Assembly (NCBI RefSeq): GCF_014656295.1
Contig: NZ_BNCD01000015.1
Location: 1-64,000 of the forward strand
Source of the DNA: Streptomyces sulfonofaciens
Lineage (GTDB): Bacteria > Actinomycetota > Actinomycetes > Streptomycetales > Streptomycetaceae
Direction: 5' to 3'
Length of the DNA: 64,000 nucleotides
This document shows, in pieces, positions 16,999 through 25,621 of this stretch (positions are counted from its first letter, which is position 1; each line of letters begins with the position of its first letter). A program made the position numbers and the translations under genes. Below the pieces are notes generated by a model. The model was not told where the DNA came from and searched no databases. It saw nothing but the letters and a program-made list of their open reading frames with translations.

Positions 16999-18555
16999 TC
17001 AGCGCTGCCAGACGTAGGTGCCCGTGGTCTTCGCCGGGAGGGTGGCGGTGATCTGCCGGCCCTCGGAGCGGAGGGTGAAGTCCTGGTCGGCGTCCGTCTG
17101 GTTGATGACCACGGTCGCCACGGTGCCGTCCGGGTTGAGGAAGGCCACGTTGGTGACCGTGTCCGCGCTGCCGTAGTCGCTGTCCACGCGCTGGGCGCCG
17201 CGCTGGACGAACTTCGCGTACTGCGCGAAGAAGTTGTACTCGGGAAGCTCCCAGTAGGTGTTCCGGTCGGCCAGGCTCTGGATGAGGGGTGTCGGGTCGG
17301 GCTTGCCGAACTGCTGGCTCTGCCGGTTCTGGTCGAGCATGGTCGCCCAGGCGACGTAGCCGATCGACCAGTTGCGCAGGTACTGCGCGATGCGGTCGGC
17401 GCCCTCGGTGCCCCAGACCATCCGCTCGGTCATGATCACGTCGAGGTCGGGATAGTCGCTCTTGAGCCGGCTCATGGCGCTCGGGTCGCCCGAGTAGTCG
17501 TGCAGCGCGATGGCCGTGGAGTGGGAGTAGGCGTCGGTGTAGGCGCCCGGGGTGCCGTACAGGCCCGCGGCGTAGTCCTCCGCCTGGCCGAAGTTGTGGT
17601 CGTAGCCCCAGATCTCGGTGCTGAGGCCGGCCTCGGCGAACTCCGCGTGCATGGCGTCGAGGAGCCGCCCCTCCTGCTCGGCGGAGATCAGCATGCTGGG
17701 GTAGTTGGAGGCGGCGTTCAGGGGCTCGTTCTGGGGCGTCACCGCGTGGATGGTGATGCCCTGCTCGGCGTACGCCTCCACCGTCATGCGGTAGTACTTC
17801 GCGAACACCGGGACGTACTCGTCGAGGAGGTGGCCGCCGATCAGGCTGTTGTTGTCCTTCATCCAGACCGGGGCGCTCCAGGTGGTGCCGAAGACGACCA
17901 GGTCCGGGTTGATCTCCAGCGCTTCCTTGAGGGTCGCGATGATCTGGTTGTCGATGTCCTTCTGGATGGAGAAGTTCGCGAGGTCCGGGTCCGCCGCGCC
18001 GTCGTCGTAGGTGTAGAACGCCGGCTGGCTGAAGTCGGAGGTGCCGAAGCAGATCCGGGTGAGGTTGAAGCCGGCCCCTGCCGCCGGGTCGAAGAGCGCC
18101 CGCAGGGCCTTCGTACGGATGCCGGCGTTCATCAGCGACAGGGCGTAGACGGTCGAGTCCTCCATCGAGGTGCCGATGCCCAGCACGCTCTGGTACGTCG
18201 TCGCCGGATCGACGTTGATCACCTGGCCGGAGTCGTCGCCCGCCGGGACGAAGGCGATGTCGTCCTGGGGGCTCAGCCGGTGGGCGACCGCGGCGAGGCC
18301 CGCGGCCGGGTCGTCGTACCAGGTCCCGCTCTTGGGCTCGAAGCCGGCGGCAGTGGACTCCGAGCTGAAGGTCACCTGTGCCGCGCCGGAGCCCCGGGGA
18401 CCGCGCGGTACGGCACCGGCCTGGCCCGGCATCAGCAGCGCGGATCCGGCCGCGGCGGCACCGGCGGTGGTCAGCGCGAGGAAGTTCCGGCGGCTGTGTC
18501 CACCGCGGCCCTCCGCGGGGGTGCCGGACGCGGGGCCGGCGGGGGTGTGGGACAT
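16999..18555 (-). CDS. Tat-exported GH30 glycoside hydrolase
   Basis: The product is 518 aa. The ATG at 18555 has a GGAG ribosome site. The N-terminus is a twin-arginine signal (SRRNFLALTTAG) with cleavage near GQAGA. The body is a GH30 TIM barrel: GIGTSMEDSTVYALSLM early, acid/base Glu in VTPQNEPLNA, and nucleophile Glu in DVIMTERMVWG. A C-terminal beta domain (TNVAFLNPDGTVATVVINQT) completes the family architecture. GH30 members cleave beta-glucosyl, beta-1,6-glucan or xylan linkages; the exact substrate cannot be read here. It is divergent from a TetR regulator across a palindrome. Confidence 0.9.
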   Translation of the reverse strand: MSHTPAGPASGTPAEGRGGHSRRNFLALTTAGAAAAGSALLMPGQAGAVPRGPRGSGAAQVTFSSESTAAGFEPKSGTWYDDPAAGLAAVAHRLSPQDDIAFVPAGDDSGQVINVDPATTYQSVLGIGTSMEDSTVYALSLMNAGIRTKALRALFDPAAGAGFNLTRICFGTSDFSQPAFYTYDDGAADPDLANFSIQKDIDNQIIATLKEALEINPDLVVFGTTWSAPVWMKDNNSLIGGHLLDEYVPVFAKYYRMTVEAYAEQGITIHAVTPQNEPLNAASNYPSMLISAEQEGRLLDAMHAEFAEAGLSTEIWGYDHNFGQAEDYAAGLYGTPGAYTDAYSHSTAIALHDYSGDPSAMSRLKSDYPDLDVIMTERMVWGTEGADRIAQYLRNWSIGYVAWATMLDQNRQSQQFGKPDPTPLIQSLADRNTYWELPEYNFFAQYAKFVQRGAQRVDSDYGSADTVTNVAFLNPDGTVATVVINQTDADQDFTLRSEGRQITATLPAKTTGTYVWQR

Positions 18556-18653
18556 CTGATGCTCCGTGGGGGGTCTCGGCTCGTCGCGCAAGGTGGGTGC
18601 TCCCGGGTCGTCGACCCGGTGTCACGCGGGTGCGACGGCGTCATGGAAACACA

Positions 18654-18673
18654 CTTACCGAGTACTTAGTAAG
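18654..18673. promoter_or_regulatory. Candidate TetR operator
   Basis: A 20-bp inverted repeat with half-sites CTTAC-x2-AGT and ACT-x2-GTAAG is symmetric at 8 of 10 positions. It lies between the divergent GH30 and TetR genes, and an AT-rich island of this kind is striking in such GC-rich DNA. Confidence 0.6.
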
Positions 18674-18747
18674 CCCTTGGTCCGGACTTGATGTCCGGCC
18701 CTCGCACGGCGCGGGACACGGGCCCGGGGCGCCGTACACTGCGCCTG

Positions 18748-19563
18748 GTGACCGACGACACGGCGCGGGGGCGGGCGTCCGGGAGACCCGCACCCCGCCT
18801 TCCGCGCAGCCCCGAGGCCCAGCGGCGGCGCCAGGAGATCCTGCACACCGCGGTGGAGACCTTCGCCGCCCGCGGCTACCACAACGCCTCGCTCGCGGAG
18901 ATCGCCGACCGCGTCGGGCTCACCCAGGCAGGGGTGCTGCACTACTTCCGTTCCAAGGCGCTGCTGCTCACCGGCGTGCTGGAGCTGCGCGACCAGACCG
19001 ACATCGAGCAGCTCGGGCCGGAACGGCCGCGCGGCCTGGCGTTCCTGCGGCACCTGGTCGACACCGCCCACAGGAACGCCGAGCGGGAGGGGATCGTACG
19101 GCTCTACGCCGTGCTGTCCGCGGAGAGCGTGACCGAGGGGCACCCGGCCCAGGCGTACTTCCGGGACCGCTACACGGGCCTGCGCACCTTCGTCGCCGAT
19201 GCGCTGTGCGAAGCCTGCGGCCTGGGACCGGCCGGACGGCCGGGGAGCGGGCGGGCCCGGGAGGAGCGGCCGGAGAGGGAGCATCCGCAGACCCGGCCCG
19301 CGGGGAGCGAGCCCGCGGAAGCCGGGCCCGCGGCCACCGGGCCCGCGGGGAGCGGGGAGTGGGAGGGGTGGGAGGCCGAGCGGCGGGAGGTGGAGCATGT
19401 CGCCAACGCCGTCATCGCGGTGATGGACGGCCTCCAGGTGCAGTGGCTGCTCTCGCCCGAGGCGGTGGACATGGCCGCGGCCACCGACCGCGTGGTCTCC
19501 GCCCTGCTCGCCTCCCTGGCGCCGGAGCGGTTCGGACCCGGAGCCGGGTCCGGAGCGGCCTGA
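18748..19563 (+). CDS. TetR-family transcriptional regulator
   Basis: The product is 271 aa from the GTG at 18748. The DNA-binding domain is canonical: RRQEILHTAVETFAARGYH, then SLAEIADRVGLTQAGVLHYF. A -10-like TACACT at 18735-18740 lies 7 bases before the GTG, so the transcript may be leaderless. A Pro/Glu/Gly-rich low-complexity insert (about residues 165-210) splits the ligand-binding domain. It is divergent from the GH30 gene with a palindrome between, so it probably represses that hydrolase and itself. Confidence 0.85.
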   Translation: MTDDTARGRASGRPAPRLPRSPEAQRRRQEILHTAVETFAARGYHNASLAEIADRVGLTQAGVLHYFRSKALLLTGVLELRDQTDIEQLGPERPRGLAFLRHLVDTAHRNAEREGIVRLYAVLSAESVTEGHPAQAYFRDRYTGLRTFVADALCEACGLGPAGRPGSGRAREERPEREHPQTRPAGSEPAEAGPAATGPAGSGEWEGWEAERREVEHVANAVIAVMDGLQVQWLLSPEAVDMAAATDRVVSALLASLAPERFGPGAGSGAA

Positions 19564-19662
19564 GCCGGCGCGGTCCGCGCCGGGCCCGGACCCCCTGCCG
19601 GGGCGGCCGCCCGGCACGTGTGGCGAGGTGTGCCGGCGGGCGCCGCGCGCCGCCCGCGGTGC

Positions 19663-20733
19663 TCACAGGGGGCTGCGCAGCGCGGTGCGGCCGGACCGCC
19701 AGCGGGGCAGGGCGTGGGCGGCCAGCAGGCGGTCCAGGTGGCCGGTGGCGCGGATGCCGAAGACGAGGTCCGCGGCGAGGTCGGGCTCCTCGGTGAGCAG
19801 GCCGTCCACGACCTCGCGGCGCACCACCTGCTCGTGCACGGCGTCGGCCTCCACGTGCTCGGTGTAGAAGTGCTCCGCGGCGGGTCCGGCGCCGGTGCGC
19901 CGCATGGCTGCGGCCAGCCGCGCCGAGGCGGGCGACGACGTCACCTCCACCGAGGCGAAGTGCCCGACCAGTGCCCCGCGGTGGGCGCGGTGCAGGCCGA
20001 ACAGGGACATCAGGTTGACGGTGGCGAGGGCCGCGGCGGGCGCCCGGTCCAGATAGCGGCCGTAGGCGGGGTCCAGGCCGAGGTCGGCCATCAGCGCGGC
20101 GAACAGTTCGGCGTGCACCCCCTCCGCCCGGCCCGCGCCGAACTCGTCGTACTCGACCGCCACCATGGCGGCCTTGGCGCGGCCCCGCAGACGCGGGATG
20201 ACCCAGGCGTGCGGGTCGGCCTCCTTGAGGTGGTACAGCGAGCGGAACGCGGCGTACTCGCGCAGGTGCCCCAGGCTCCCGGCACGGGACAGGAAGCGGC
20301 TGATGTCGGTGCCGTCGTCCTCGGCGGGCTCGACCAGCAGCGCGTCCAGAGCGGCCGTGACGTCCGCGCCCCGCGGCACGGCGTCGTGCAGCGCCGCCTC
20401 GAAGCACCGCTCCAGCCGGGCTCGCAGGCCCAGCAGCCGGGCGTCCCACTCCCTGTCGGGTCCGACGCCGGCGAAGCCGCGGTAGTGCAGTTCGTACAGG
20501 AGGTACAGGGCGAGCTGGAGGTCGTCGCCGTACGGGTCCGCGGCCGCGGTCTCGCGCGCGCCGGGCAGGGCGGTACGGTCCGGGTCGGGCGAGACCAGCG
20601 CGGCGCGCACGGCGCCGGACAGCTCGCCGCGGGGACCGGGCAGCGGGGGGCCGCCGGGCGGGCCCGCGGTGCGCGACCTGCCGTGCGGCGGCCGCCCCGG
20701 GGCCTGTTCCGTGGCTCGTACCGGTGCCGTCAT
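19663..20733 (-). CDS. Iron-containing redox enzyme, haem-oxygenase-like fold
   Basis: The product is 356 aa. It resembles the Haem_oxygenas_2 / 'iron-containing redox enzyme' family of helical di-iron proteins. His/Glu/Asp-bearing helices include LYELHYRGF, MVAVEYDEFGAG, and near the end EHFYTEHVEADAVHEQVV, which would provide metal ligands. The first 35 residues are Pro/Gly-rich and probably disordered. The ATG at 20733 overlaps the stop of the CDGSH gene (ATGA). With the methyltransferase and CDGSH genes it forms a tightly coupled three-gene unit. The reaction is unknown; relatives oxidise amino or fatty acids. Confidence 0.8.
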   Translation of the reverse strand: MTAPVRATEQAPGRPPHGRSRTAGPPGGPPLPGPRGELSGAVRAALVSPDPDRTALPGARETAAADPYGDDLQLALYLLYELHYRGFAGVGPDREWDARLLGLRARLERCFEAALHDAVPRGADVTAALDALLVEPAEDDGTDISRFLSRAGSLGHLREYAAFRSLYHLKEADPHAWVIPRLRGRAKAAMVAVEYDEFGAGRAEGVHAELFAALMADLGLDPAYGRYLDRAPAAALATVNLMSLFGLHRAHRGALVGHFASVEVTSSPASARLAAAMRRTGAGPAAEHFYTEHVEADAVHEQVVRREVVDGLLTEEPDLAADLVFGIRATGHLDRLLAAHALPRWRSGRTALRSPL

Positions 20734-21107
20734 CGTTCCTCTCCCTGAGTGTCGTGCGGGCGGGCCCCGCCGGTGCCGGCGGGCCCGGGGCCCGCCCCCG
20801 CCGCTCCGCGCGGTGGGCCGTCGTCGCGCGGTGTGCCGCTGTGCGGTGTGTCGTCGTCCCGCGCGCCGTCGCGCGGTGTCCCGCCCGGCCGGGACGCTTT
20901 TCTTCGGTGCCTGCGGTGGCTGGTGTCACACCAGGGCGGGGTCCGCGTGCGCCGGCAGGTGCAGACGGCCACGGTGAAGCGGTCCGACGTGGCCACCGTG
21001 CCGTCGTCGAGCACCACCTCGACCGGGCCGGGCACCAGGAGCGGGCCCTCGGCGCCGAGGGTGATGCGGCAGGGGCGGCGCGCCGCGGGATCAGATGCGT
21101 TCGGCAC
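20730..21107 (-). CDS. CDGSH-type iron-sulfur protein
   Basis: The product is 125 aa. The CDGSH cluster motif is present as CTC-x9-C-x3-H (CTCRRTRTPPWCDTSH), with three Cys and one His to bind a [2Fe-2S] cluster; the usual Gly after CD is Thr. It is preceded by a beta-rich strand region (GPLLVPGPVEVVLDDGTV). The last 50 residues are Arg/Pro/Gly-rich low complexity. The GTG at 21107 lies inside the end of the methyltransferase gene (17-base overlap) and the stop overlaps the next start. It is probably an electron donor for the haem-oxygenase-like enzyme. Confidence 0.75.
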   Translation of the reverse strand: MPNASDPAARRPCRITLGAEGPLLVPGPVEVVLDDGTVATSDRFTVAVCTCRRTRTPPWCDTSHRRHRRKASRPGGTPRDGARDDDTPHSGTPRDDGPPRGAAGAGPGPAGTGGARPHDTQGEER

Positions 21108-21930
21108 GGATGACCACCAGTTCCTCGTCCTCGTCGCGCACGGTGAGCAGGCCGCGGGCGCGCAGCCAGGGCAGCCGGGCGCGCAGCACCGGCCCGAACG
21201 GAATGCGCCTGCGGTCGCAGACCGTGCCCCGCAGGCCCCCGAGCGCCAGCCGGTGGAGGGTGTCCTCGACACCGCAGAGCCCCGACTGCACCAGCAGCAG
21301 GGCTCCGTGCGGCCGCAGCACCCCGGCGGCGCCGGCGCAGATCGCGTCCAGGACGGTCCGCCCGTCGGTACCGCCTTCGAAGGTCCGGCCGGCGCCCCGC
21401 GGCCGGTCCGCGGGCCACTCGCCGCCGCGCCGCGTCCCGCCGGGCCCGACTCCTCGCCGGGGGTCGCCGTCCCGGTCGGCGCCGGATTGCGCCCCCGCCG
21501 CCGTTCCCGCCCCCGGCTCCGGGGGAGCGGACACCACGCGGCGCTCCGCCGCGCCGGGCGGGGGCGTGGGGACGTACGGGGGATTGCAGAGGACCAGGTC
21601 GAAGGAGCGTCCCAGGACCGGACCGAACAGGTCCCCGCGGTGCACGGCGATCCGCTGGCCCGCACACAGTGCGTTCAGGCGTGCGGTCAGTACGGCACGC
21701 CGTCCGATGTCCACCGCGGTGACCCGCGCGCCCCGCCGTGCCGCGCGGATGGCGAGCGCACCACTGCCGGTGCCGACGTCCAGCACCTCCGCCCCCGCCG
21801 CGAACTGCTCCCGGGACAGCGCCTCGGCCAGCAGGAACGTATCTTCCTGCGGCGCATAGACGCCCGGTGGCACCAGCGGTGCGAAGCGGCCGGCCGGGAT
21901 GCCCGGGGCCGGTCGGAAAGCGGTCGTCAT
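21091..21930 (-). CDS. HemK2/MTQ2-type SAM-dependent methyltransferase
   Basis: The product is 279 aa. The ATG at 21930 has a GGAGG-like site. SAM motif I is EVLDVGTGSGALAI and the catalytic motif is LCNPPYVP, as in N5-glutamine/HemK-like methyltransferases. A Gly/Arg/Pro-rich insert of about 60 residues follows NPPY and is atypical of protein release-factor methyltransferases. Its place at the head of an operon with a CDGSH protein and a haem-oxygenase-like enzyme suggests a specialised small-molecule or peptide substrate rather than release factors. Confidence 0.8.
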   Translation of the reverse strand: MTTAFRPAPGIPAGRFAPLVPPGVYAPQEDTFLLAEALSREQFAAGAEVLDVGTGSGALAIRAARRGARVTAVDIGRRAVLTARLNALCAGQRIAVHRGDLFGPVLGRSFDLVLCNPPYVPTPPPGAAERRVVSAPPEPGAGTAAGAQSGADRDGDPRRGVGPGGTRRGGEWPADRPRGAGRTFEGGTDGRTVLDAICAGAAGVLRPHGALLLVQSGLCGVEDTLHRLALGGLRGTVCDRRRIPFGPVLRARLPWLRARGLLTVRDEDEELVVIRAERI

Positions 21931-22278
21931 GCAGAACCTCCGCGAGTCGGCGTCGGCCGGGGGCGCCGTGCCGGATGCCCCGGCCGGACGGCCGGAAGCG
22001 GGTCGGGCGCCTTCGGCCCTGTGGACCACCTACGCGTACCCCGCCCCGGCCGGTCTACCGGTCCCTCGTCCGCACGGCCTGCGTCCCCGGAACGCCGTCG
22101 GGCCGGCCGCCGGTGTGCGTCACGCCCGTCCGCCGTCGTGCGCCGGGCCCGGCCCGACCAGCTAAAACGTCCTCGTGCTGCCGGGCCCACGTATGAGCCG
22201 GCCATCCCCGGATACTCGCGTCGCGATGACCCGGGGCGCGGCACAGGGACCGCGCCCGGTGACGGAAAGAGGCCCTTC
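21931..22278. promoter_or_regulatory. Divergent intergenic region, methyltransferase and FAD-Rieske genes
   Basis: This 348-base spacer serves both directions. The right end carries the AAAGAGG ribosome site of the FAD-Rieske gene. I see no clear palindrome or promoter consensus. Confidence 0.35.
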
Positions 22279-23856
22279 ATGACCAGGTCGCCCCGACTGC
22301 CCGGTACACCGGTGTCGCTCTGGATGGAGACGGCGCCGGAGCCCGCCCGTCCGTACCCTCCGCTGCGCGCCGACACGCAGGCCGACGTCGCCGTGCTCGG
22401 CGGCGGTCTGGCGGGGGTGTGCACCGCGTGGGAGATGGCACGCACCGGCCGCTCCGTCGTCCTCGTCGAGGCGGACCGGCTGGGGGCGGGGGTGACCGGT
22501 CACACCACCGCGAAGCTCTCCGCGCTCCAGGGCCTCACGTACCACCGGCTGCGCACCGCGTTCGGTGCCGAGGCGGCCCGCCGGTACGCCACCTCGCAGA
22601 GCCAGGCCGTGGAACGGGTGGGCGAGGTGAGTGCGGAACTCGGCATCGACTGCCGGTGGGAACGCCGTGACGCCTACACGTACACGACCCGCAGCGAGGG
22701 CGAGGACGAACTGCGTGCGGAGGCGGAGGCGGCGCGGGACGCCGGGCTCGACGCGGAGTTCGTGGCGGCGACCGTGCTGCCGTTCCCGGTCCGGGGCGCG
22801 GTCCGGGTGCCGGACCAGGCCCAGTTCCACCCGCTGGCGTTCCTCGCCGGCCTGGCCCGTGACATCACCGACCGAGGCGGCCGGATCTTCGAGGACACCC
22901 GGGTCACCGGACTCCACGAGGGCTCACCGTGCCGGGTCGGCACCGCGCAGGGCGCCGAGATCACCGCGCGCGACGTCGTGGTGGCCACGCACTACCCGAT
23001 CTTCGACCGCGCGCTGCTCTTCGCGCGGATGGCTCCGCACCGGGAACTCGTCGTCACCGGACGCATCCCGCGGGAGGACGACCCGCAGGGCATGTACCTG
23101 ACGCCCGAGGACCGCACCCGATCCCTGCGCACCGCGCCCTTGGACGAGGAGCACCGGCTGCTCATCGCCACGGGGGAGAAGTTCCTCCCGGGCACCGGCG
23201 GGGTGGTGGAGCGCTACGCACGGCTGGCGGCCTGGATGCTGGAGCACTTCCCCACCGCGCAACCGGTGCACCGCTGGGCGGCGCAGGACAACTCGACCAC
23301 CGACGGGCTGCCGTTCATCGGCCTTCTGCACCCCGCGGCCCGGCACGTGTACGTCGCCACCGGGTTCGGCGGCTGGGGAATGAGCGGGGGGATGGTCGCA
23401 GGGCGGCTGCTGCGGTCGCTGATGGCGGGCGAGAGCCTGCCGTGGGCTGGCCTCTACGACCCGCGCCGGCTGCACCTAGCCCGCGAGGGCCGGGGCCTGG
23501 TGGAGCGGCAGGCCGAGACGGCCCGGTACTTCGTGGGCGACCGGCTGCCCGGCCGCGAGGAGCCCTCGACGGACGACATCGCTCCCGGCCGCGGGGCGGT
23601 GGTGCGCAGCGGAGCACGGCACCGCGCCGTGTACCGGGACGAGGAGGGCGGCCTGCACGCGCTTTCCGCGCGCTGTACGCACCTGGGCTGCCTGGTGCGG
23701 TTCAACGACGCCGAGCGTACCTGGGAGTGCCCGTGCCACGGGTCGCGGTTCGCCACCGACGGACGTGTGCTCCAAGGGCCCGCGGTGCACCCGCTGAAGG
23801 CGGCCGAAGCGGCACCGGCGGGCGGCCGGCGGCAACGGCACGACGACGTCAACTGA
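22279..23856 (+). CDS. FAD-dependent oxidoreductase with C-terminal Rieske domain
   Basis: The product is 525 aa. The N-terminal FAD/NAD(P) fold is VAVLGGGLAGVCTAWEMA (about residues 37-55), followed by a DAO-type core with GFGGWGMSGGM near residue 375. A Rieske [2Fe-2S] domain closes the protein, with CTHLGC and CPCHGS (about residues 475-500). This fusion occurs in many streptomycetes; the substrate is not established. The ATG at 22279 follows AAAGAGG by 6 bases. It ends 8 bases inside the convergent ricin-lectin gene. Confidence 0.9.
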   Translation: MTRSPRLPGTPVSLWMETAPEPARPYPPLRADTQADVAVLGGGLAGVCTAWEMARTGRSVVLVEADRLGAGVTGHTTAKLSALQGLTYHRLRTAFGAEAARRYATSQSQAVERVGEVSAELGIDCRWERRDAYTYTTRSEGEDELRAEAEAARDAGLDAEFVAATVLPFPVRGAVRVPDQAQFHPLAFLAGLARDITDRGGRIFEDTRVTGLHEGSPCRVGTAQGAEITARDVVVATHYPIFDRALLFARMAPHRELVVTGRIPREDDPQGMYLTPEDRTRSLRTAPLDEEHRLLIATGEKFLPGTGGVVERYARLAAWMLEHFPTAQPVHRWAAQDNSTTDGLPFIGLLHPAARHVYVATGFGGWGMSGGMVAGRLLRSLMAGESLPWAGLYDPRRLHLAREGRGLVERQAETARYFVGDRLPGREEPSTDDIAPGRGAVVRSGARHRAVYRDEEGGLHALSARCTHLGCLVRFNDAERTWECPCHGSRFATDGRVLQGPAVHPLKAAEAAPAGGRRQRHDDVN

Positions 23857-24307
23857 CCGCGTCGAGCTGCCAGAGCTGGTGGTCCGCGCCGGTGCAGGTC
23901 CGCTGCCACACGGCGGCGCCGTCGTCGTCGCCGGCCGCGGTCAGCAGCCGGCCGGAGCCGAGGTTGACCACGGCGAGCCGCCCGCCCGGGCCATGGGACT
24001 CCAACCGCCACCGCTGGGCGTCGCTGTCCGTGGCCTCCCAGACCTGGACCACGGCGCCGTCCGCACGGCTGGCGCCGGCGACGTCCAGGAACTTCTCCGT
24101 GTCGGGCCGGCGCAGGGTGTACGCGTCGTGGGCCGGGTCGAACTCCACCGCCCACTGCTGGCCGGGGCTGCCGTGCGGACCGAGCCGCTGCCACACGGCC
24201 ACGGGCAGGCCGTTGTCCCAGCCGCCGCCCGGCACGTCGAGGACCTTCCCGGAGGCGGCGTTCTCCAGGACGTAGACGCCGTCCTGCACCAGTTGGTCCA
24301 CGGGCAT
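23849..24307 (-). CDS. Ricin-type beta-trefoil lectin domain protein
   Basis: The product is 152 aa with no signal peptide. It is a single ricin-B-like beta-trefoil. The three repeats carry SGKVLDVPGGGWDNG, TEKFLDVAGASRADG and GSGRLLTAAGDDDG, each followed by Q-x-W-like motifs (GQQWAVE, AQRWRLE, HQLWQLD). The ATG at 24307 has AGGAAG upstream. It probably binds carbohydrate; without a signal it may stay inside the cell or leave non-classically. Confidence 0.85.
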   Translation of the reverse strand: MPVDQLVQDGVYVLENAASGKVLDVPGGGWDNGLPVAVWQRLGPHGSPGQQWAVEFDPAHDAYTLRRPDTEKFLDVAGASRADGAVVQVWEATDSDAQRWRLESHGPGGRLAVVNLGSGRLLTAAGDDDGAAVWQRTCTGADHQLWQLDAVS

Positions 24308-24592
24308 GCCCTCTTCCTGTCCGGAATGGAGGTCGACGCGGGGTGGCAGGCCGCAGGGGCGCGCGGCACGCGCCATGACCGGAGGGCGAAGCGGTACCGC
24401 CCACGCCGCCGGTCGCGGCCGGCAGATCGAACTGTACGCGACCTCGGGCGATCCGGCCCCGGTCGGGCGTGCCGCGCGACGGGCGCCGCTCCCGCCCGCC
24501 GGGCGCACCACCACCGTGCTCGGACCCGTCACCCCCGGTGGCGGGGGTTTGGACGGGGCGATCCCGGTCACCCGAACCGACGAGGTGGCCCA

Positions 24593-24946
24593 ATGCCCCA
24601 GAGAAAGCATCACGGCACAACCGAAGAGAACAGCAGCGACGTGACAGACGAGCAGAGGTCCGGGAGCGCGCGTGACAAGCCGCCGGGCCCGATGCAGATC
24701 CTGCACCGTGCACGTGCCCAGCTCACCGAGCTGACCGGGATGACCGCGGAGTCGGTGTCCTCGTTCGAGCGGTCCGAGGACGGCTGGACGTTGGAGGTCG
24801 AGGTCCTGGAACTGGCCAGGGTACCCGACACGATGAGCCTCATCGGCAGCTACCAGGTCCAGGTGGACCAGGACGGTGAGCTCATGGGCTACCGGCGCGT
24901 CCGCCGCTACGAGCGGGGCCGTGCCGATTCGCACCAGCGCGGCTGA
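24593..24946 (+). CDS. gvpO: Gas vesicle protein GvpO
   Basis: The product is 117 aa. The GvpO core follows an acidic, disordered N-terminus of about 35 residues: ILHRARAQLTELTGMTAESVSSF, then a beta-rich VEVLELARVPDT and the conserved YQVQVDQDGELMGYRRVRRY. The ATG at 24593 has GAGGTG upstream. It opens the cluster that runs in the streptomycete order gvpO-A-F-G-Y-Z-J-L-S-K; in haloarchaea GvpO is needed for vesicle formation. Confidence 0.9.
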   Translation: MPQRKHHGTTEENSSDVTDEQRSGSARDKPPGPMQILHRARAQLTELTGMTAESVSSFERSEDGWTLEVEVLELARVPDTMSLIGSYQVQVDQDGELMGYRRVRRYERGRADSHQRG

Positions 24947-25019
24947 AGCGCGGCACCGGGCCGCAGGGAGCGGTTGGTGCACGCCTGAGCGCAGGAAGCA
25001 TCGAGCGCGACGGTGGCGA

Positions 25020-25150
25020 ACACCGGGTACGACGACCGGACGCACATCAGCGAACACGATGAAGCATCAGCGAACACGTCATACAAAACAGGACGAACAC
25101 CACACACAACAGCAGAACAAACACACACCACAGCAAGGAGGGGCGGTCGT
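25020..25150 (+). promoter_or_regulatory. AC-rich leader of gvpA with a 14-bp direct repeat
   Basis: The stretch before gvpA is rich in A and C and poor in G, quite unlike its surroundings, so it should be unstructured RNA. CATCAGCGAACACG occurs at 25045-25058 and again at 25065-25078. A strong AAGGAGG ribosome site follows. It probably boosts translation of the main shell protein and may also hold a promoter or regulator site. Confidence 0.5.
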
Positions 25151-25615
25151 ATGACCACCGTGGTCCCAGCACAGCAATCCCGAGGCGGCGGCAGCAGCGG
25201 ACTGTACGACGTCCTGGAACTCGTACTCGACCGAGGACTGGTCATCGACGCCTTCGTGCGCGTCTCACTGGTCGGCATCGAAATCCTCAAGATCGACGCA
25301 CGGGTCGTGGTGGCCAGTGTCGACACCTACCTCCGCTTCGCCGAGGCCTGCAACCGCCTCGACCTGGAATCCGGGCCGCACAGCGATCCCGGCCTGCCCG
25401 ACCTGGTCGGCGAGATCACCGAGTCAGGTGCGCGCGGCAAGTCCAAGGGTGTGCTCTCCGGTGCGGCAGAAACGATTTCCCACGCCTTCCAGCAGGGCCG
25501 GGACGGGGACGACGGCGAGGAGGAGCCCCGCCGCCGCCGCGCCCCGCGCAAGAAGGCCGCGGCGAGCGGCTCCGGGTCCAGGTCCGGGACGGCACGCACG
25601 GACGACGAGGAGTGA
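25151..25615 (+). CDS. gvpA: Gas vesicle shell protein GvpA with an unusually long tail
   Basis: The product is 154 aa. Residues about 15-70 match the GvpA shell fold: LYDVLELVLDRGLVIDAFV (helix 1), VSLVGIEILKIDARVVVASV (beta hairpin), then DTYLRFAEACNRL. Typical GvpA is 70-80 aa; here about 70 extra residues follow, acidic and then Lys/Arg/Ser-rich and probably disordered. Gene order and the strong ribosome site make it the major shell subunit of the cluster; a GvpJ-like minor role cannot be excluded. Confidence 0.9.
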   Translation: MTTVVPAQQSRGGGSSGLYDVLELVLDRGLVIDAFVRVSLVGIEILKIDARVVVASVDTYLRFAEACNRLDLESGPHSDPGLPDLVGEITESGARGKSKGVLSGAAETISHAFQQGRDGDDGEEEPRRRRAPRKKAAASGSGSRSGTARTDDEE

Positions 25616-25621
25616 GCGGGG

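Noticed and set aside
20749..22278. Long upstream extension of the FAD-Rieske frame
   Set aside because: It runs antisense through the methyltransferase and CDGSH genes. The ATG at 22279 with AAAGAGG and the FAD motif nearby is the sensible start.
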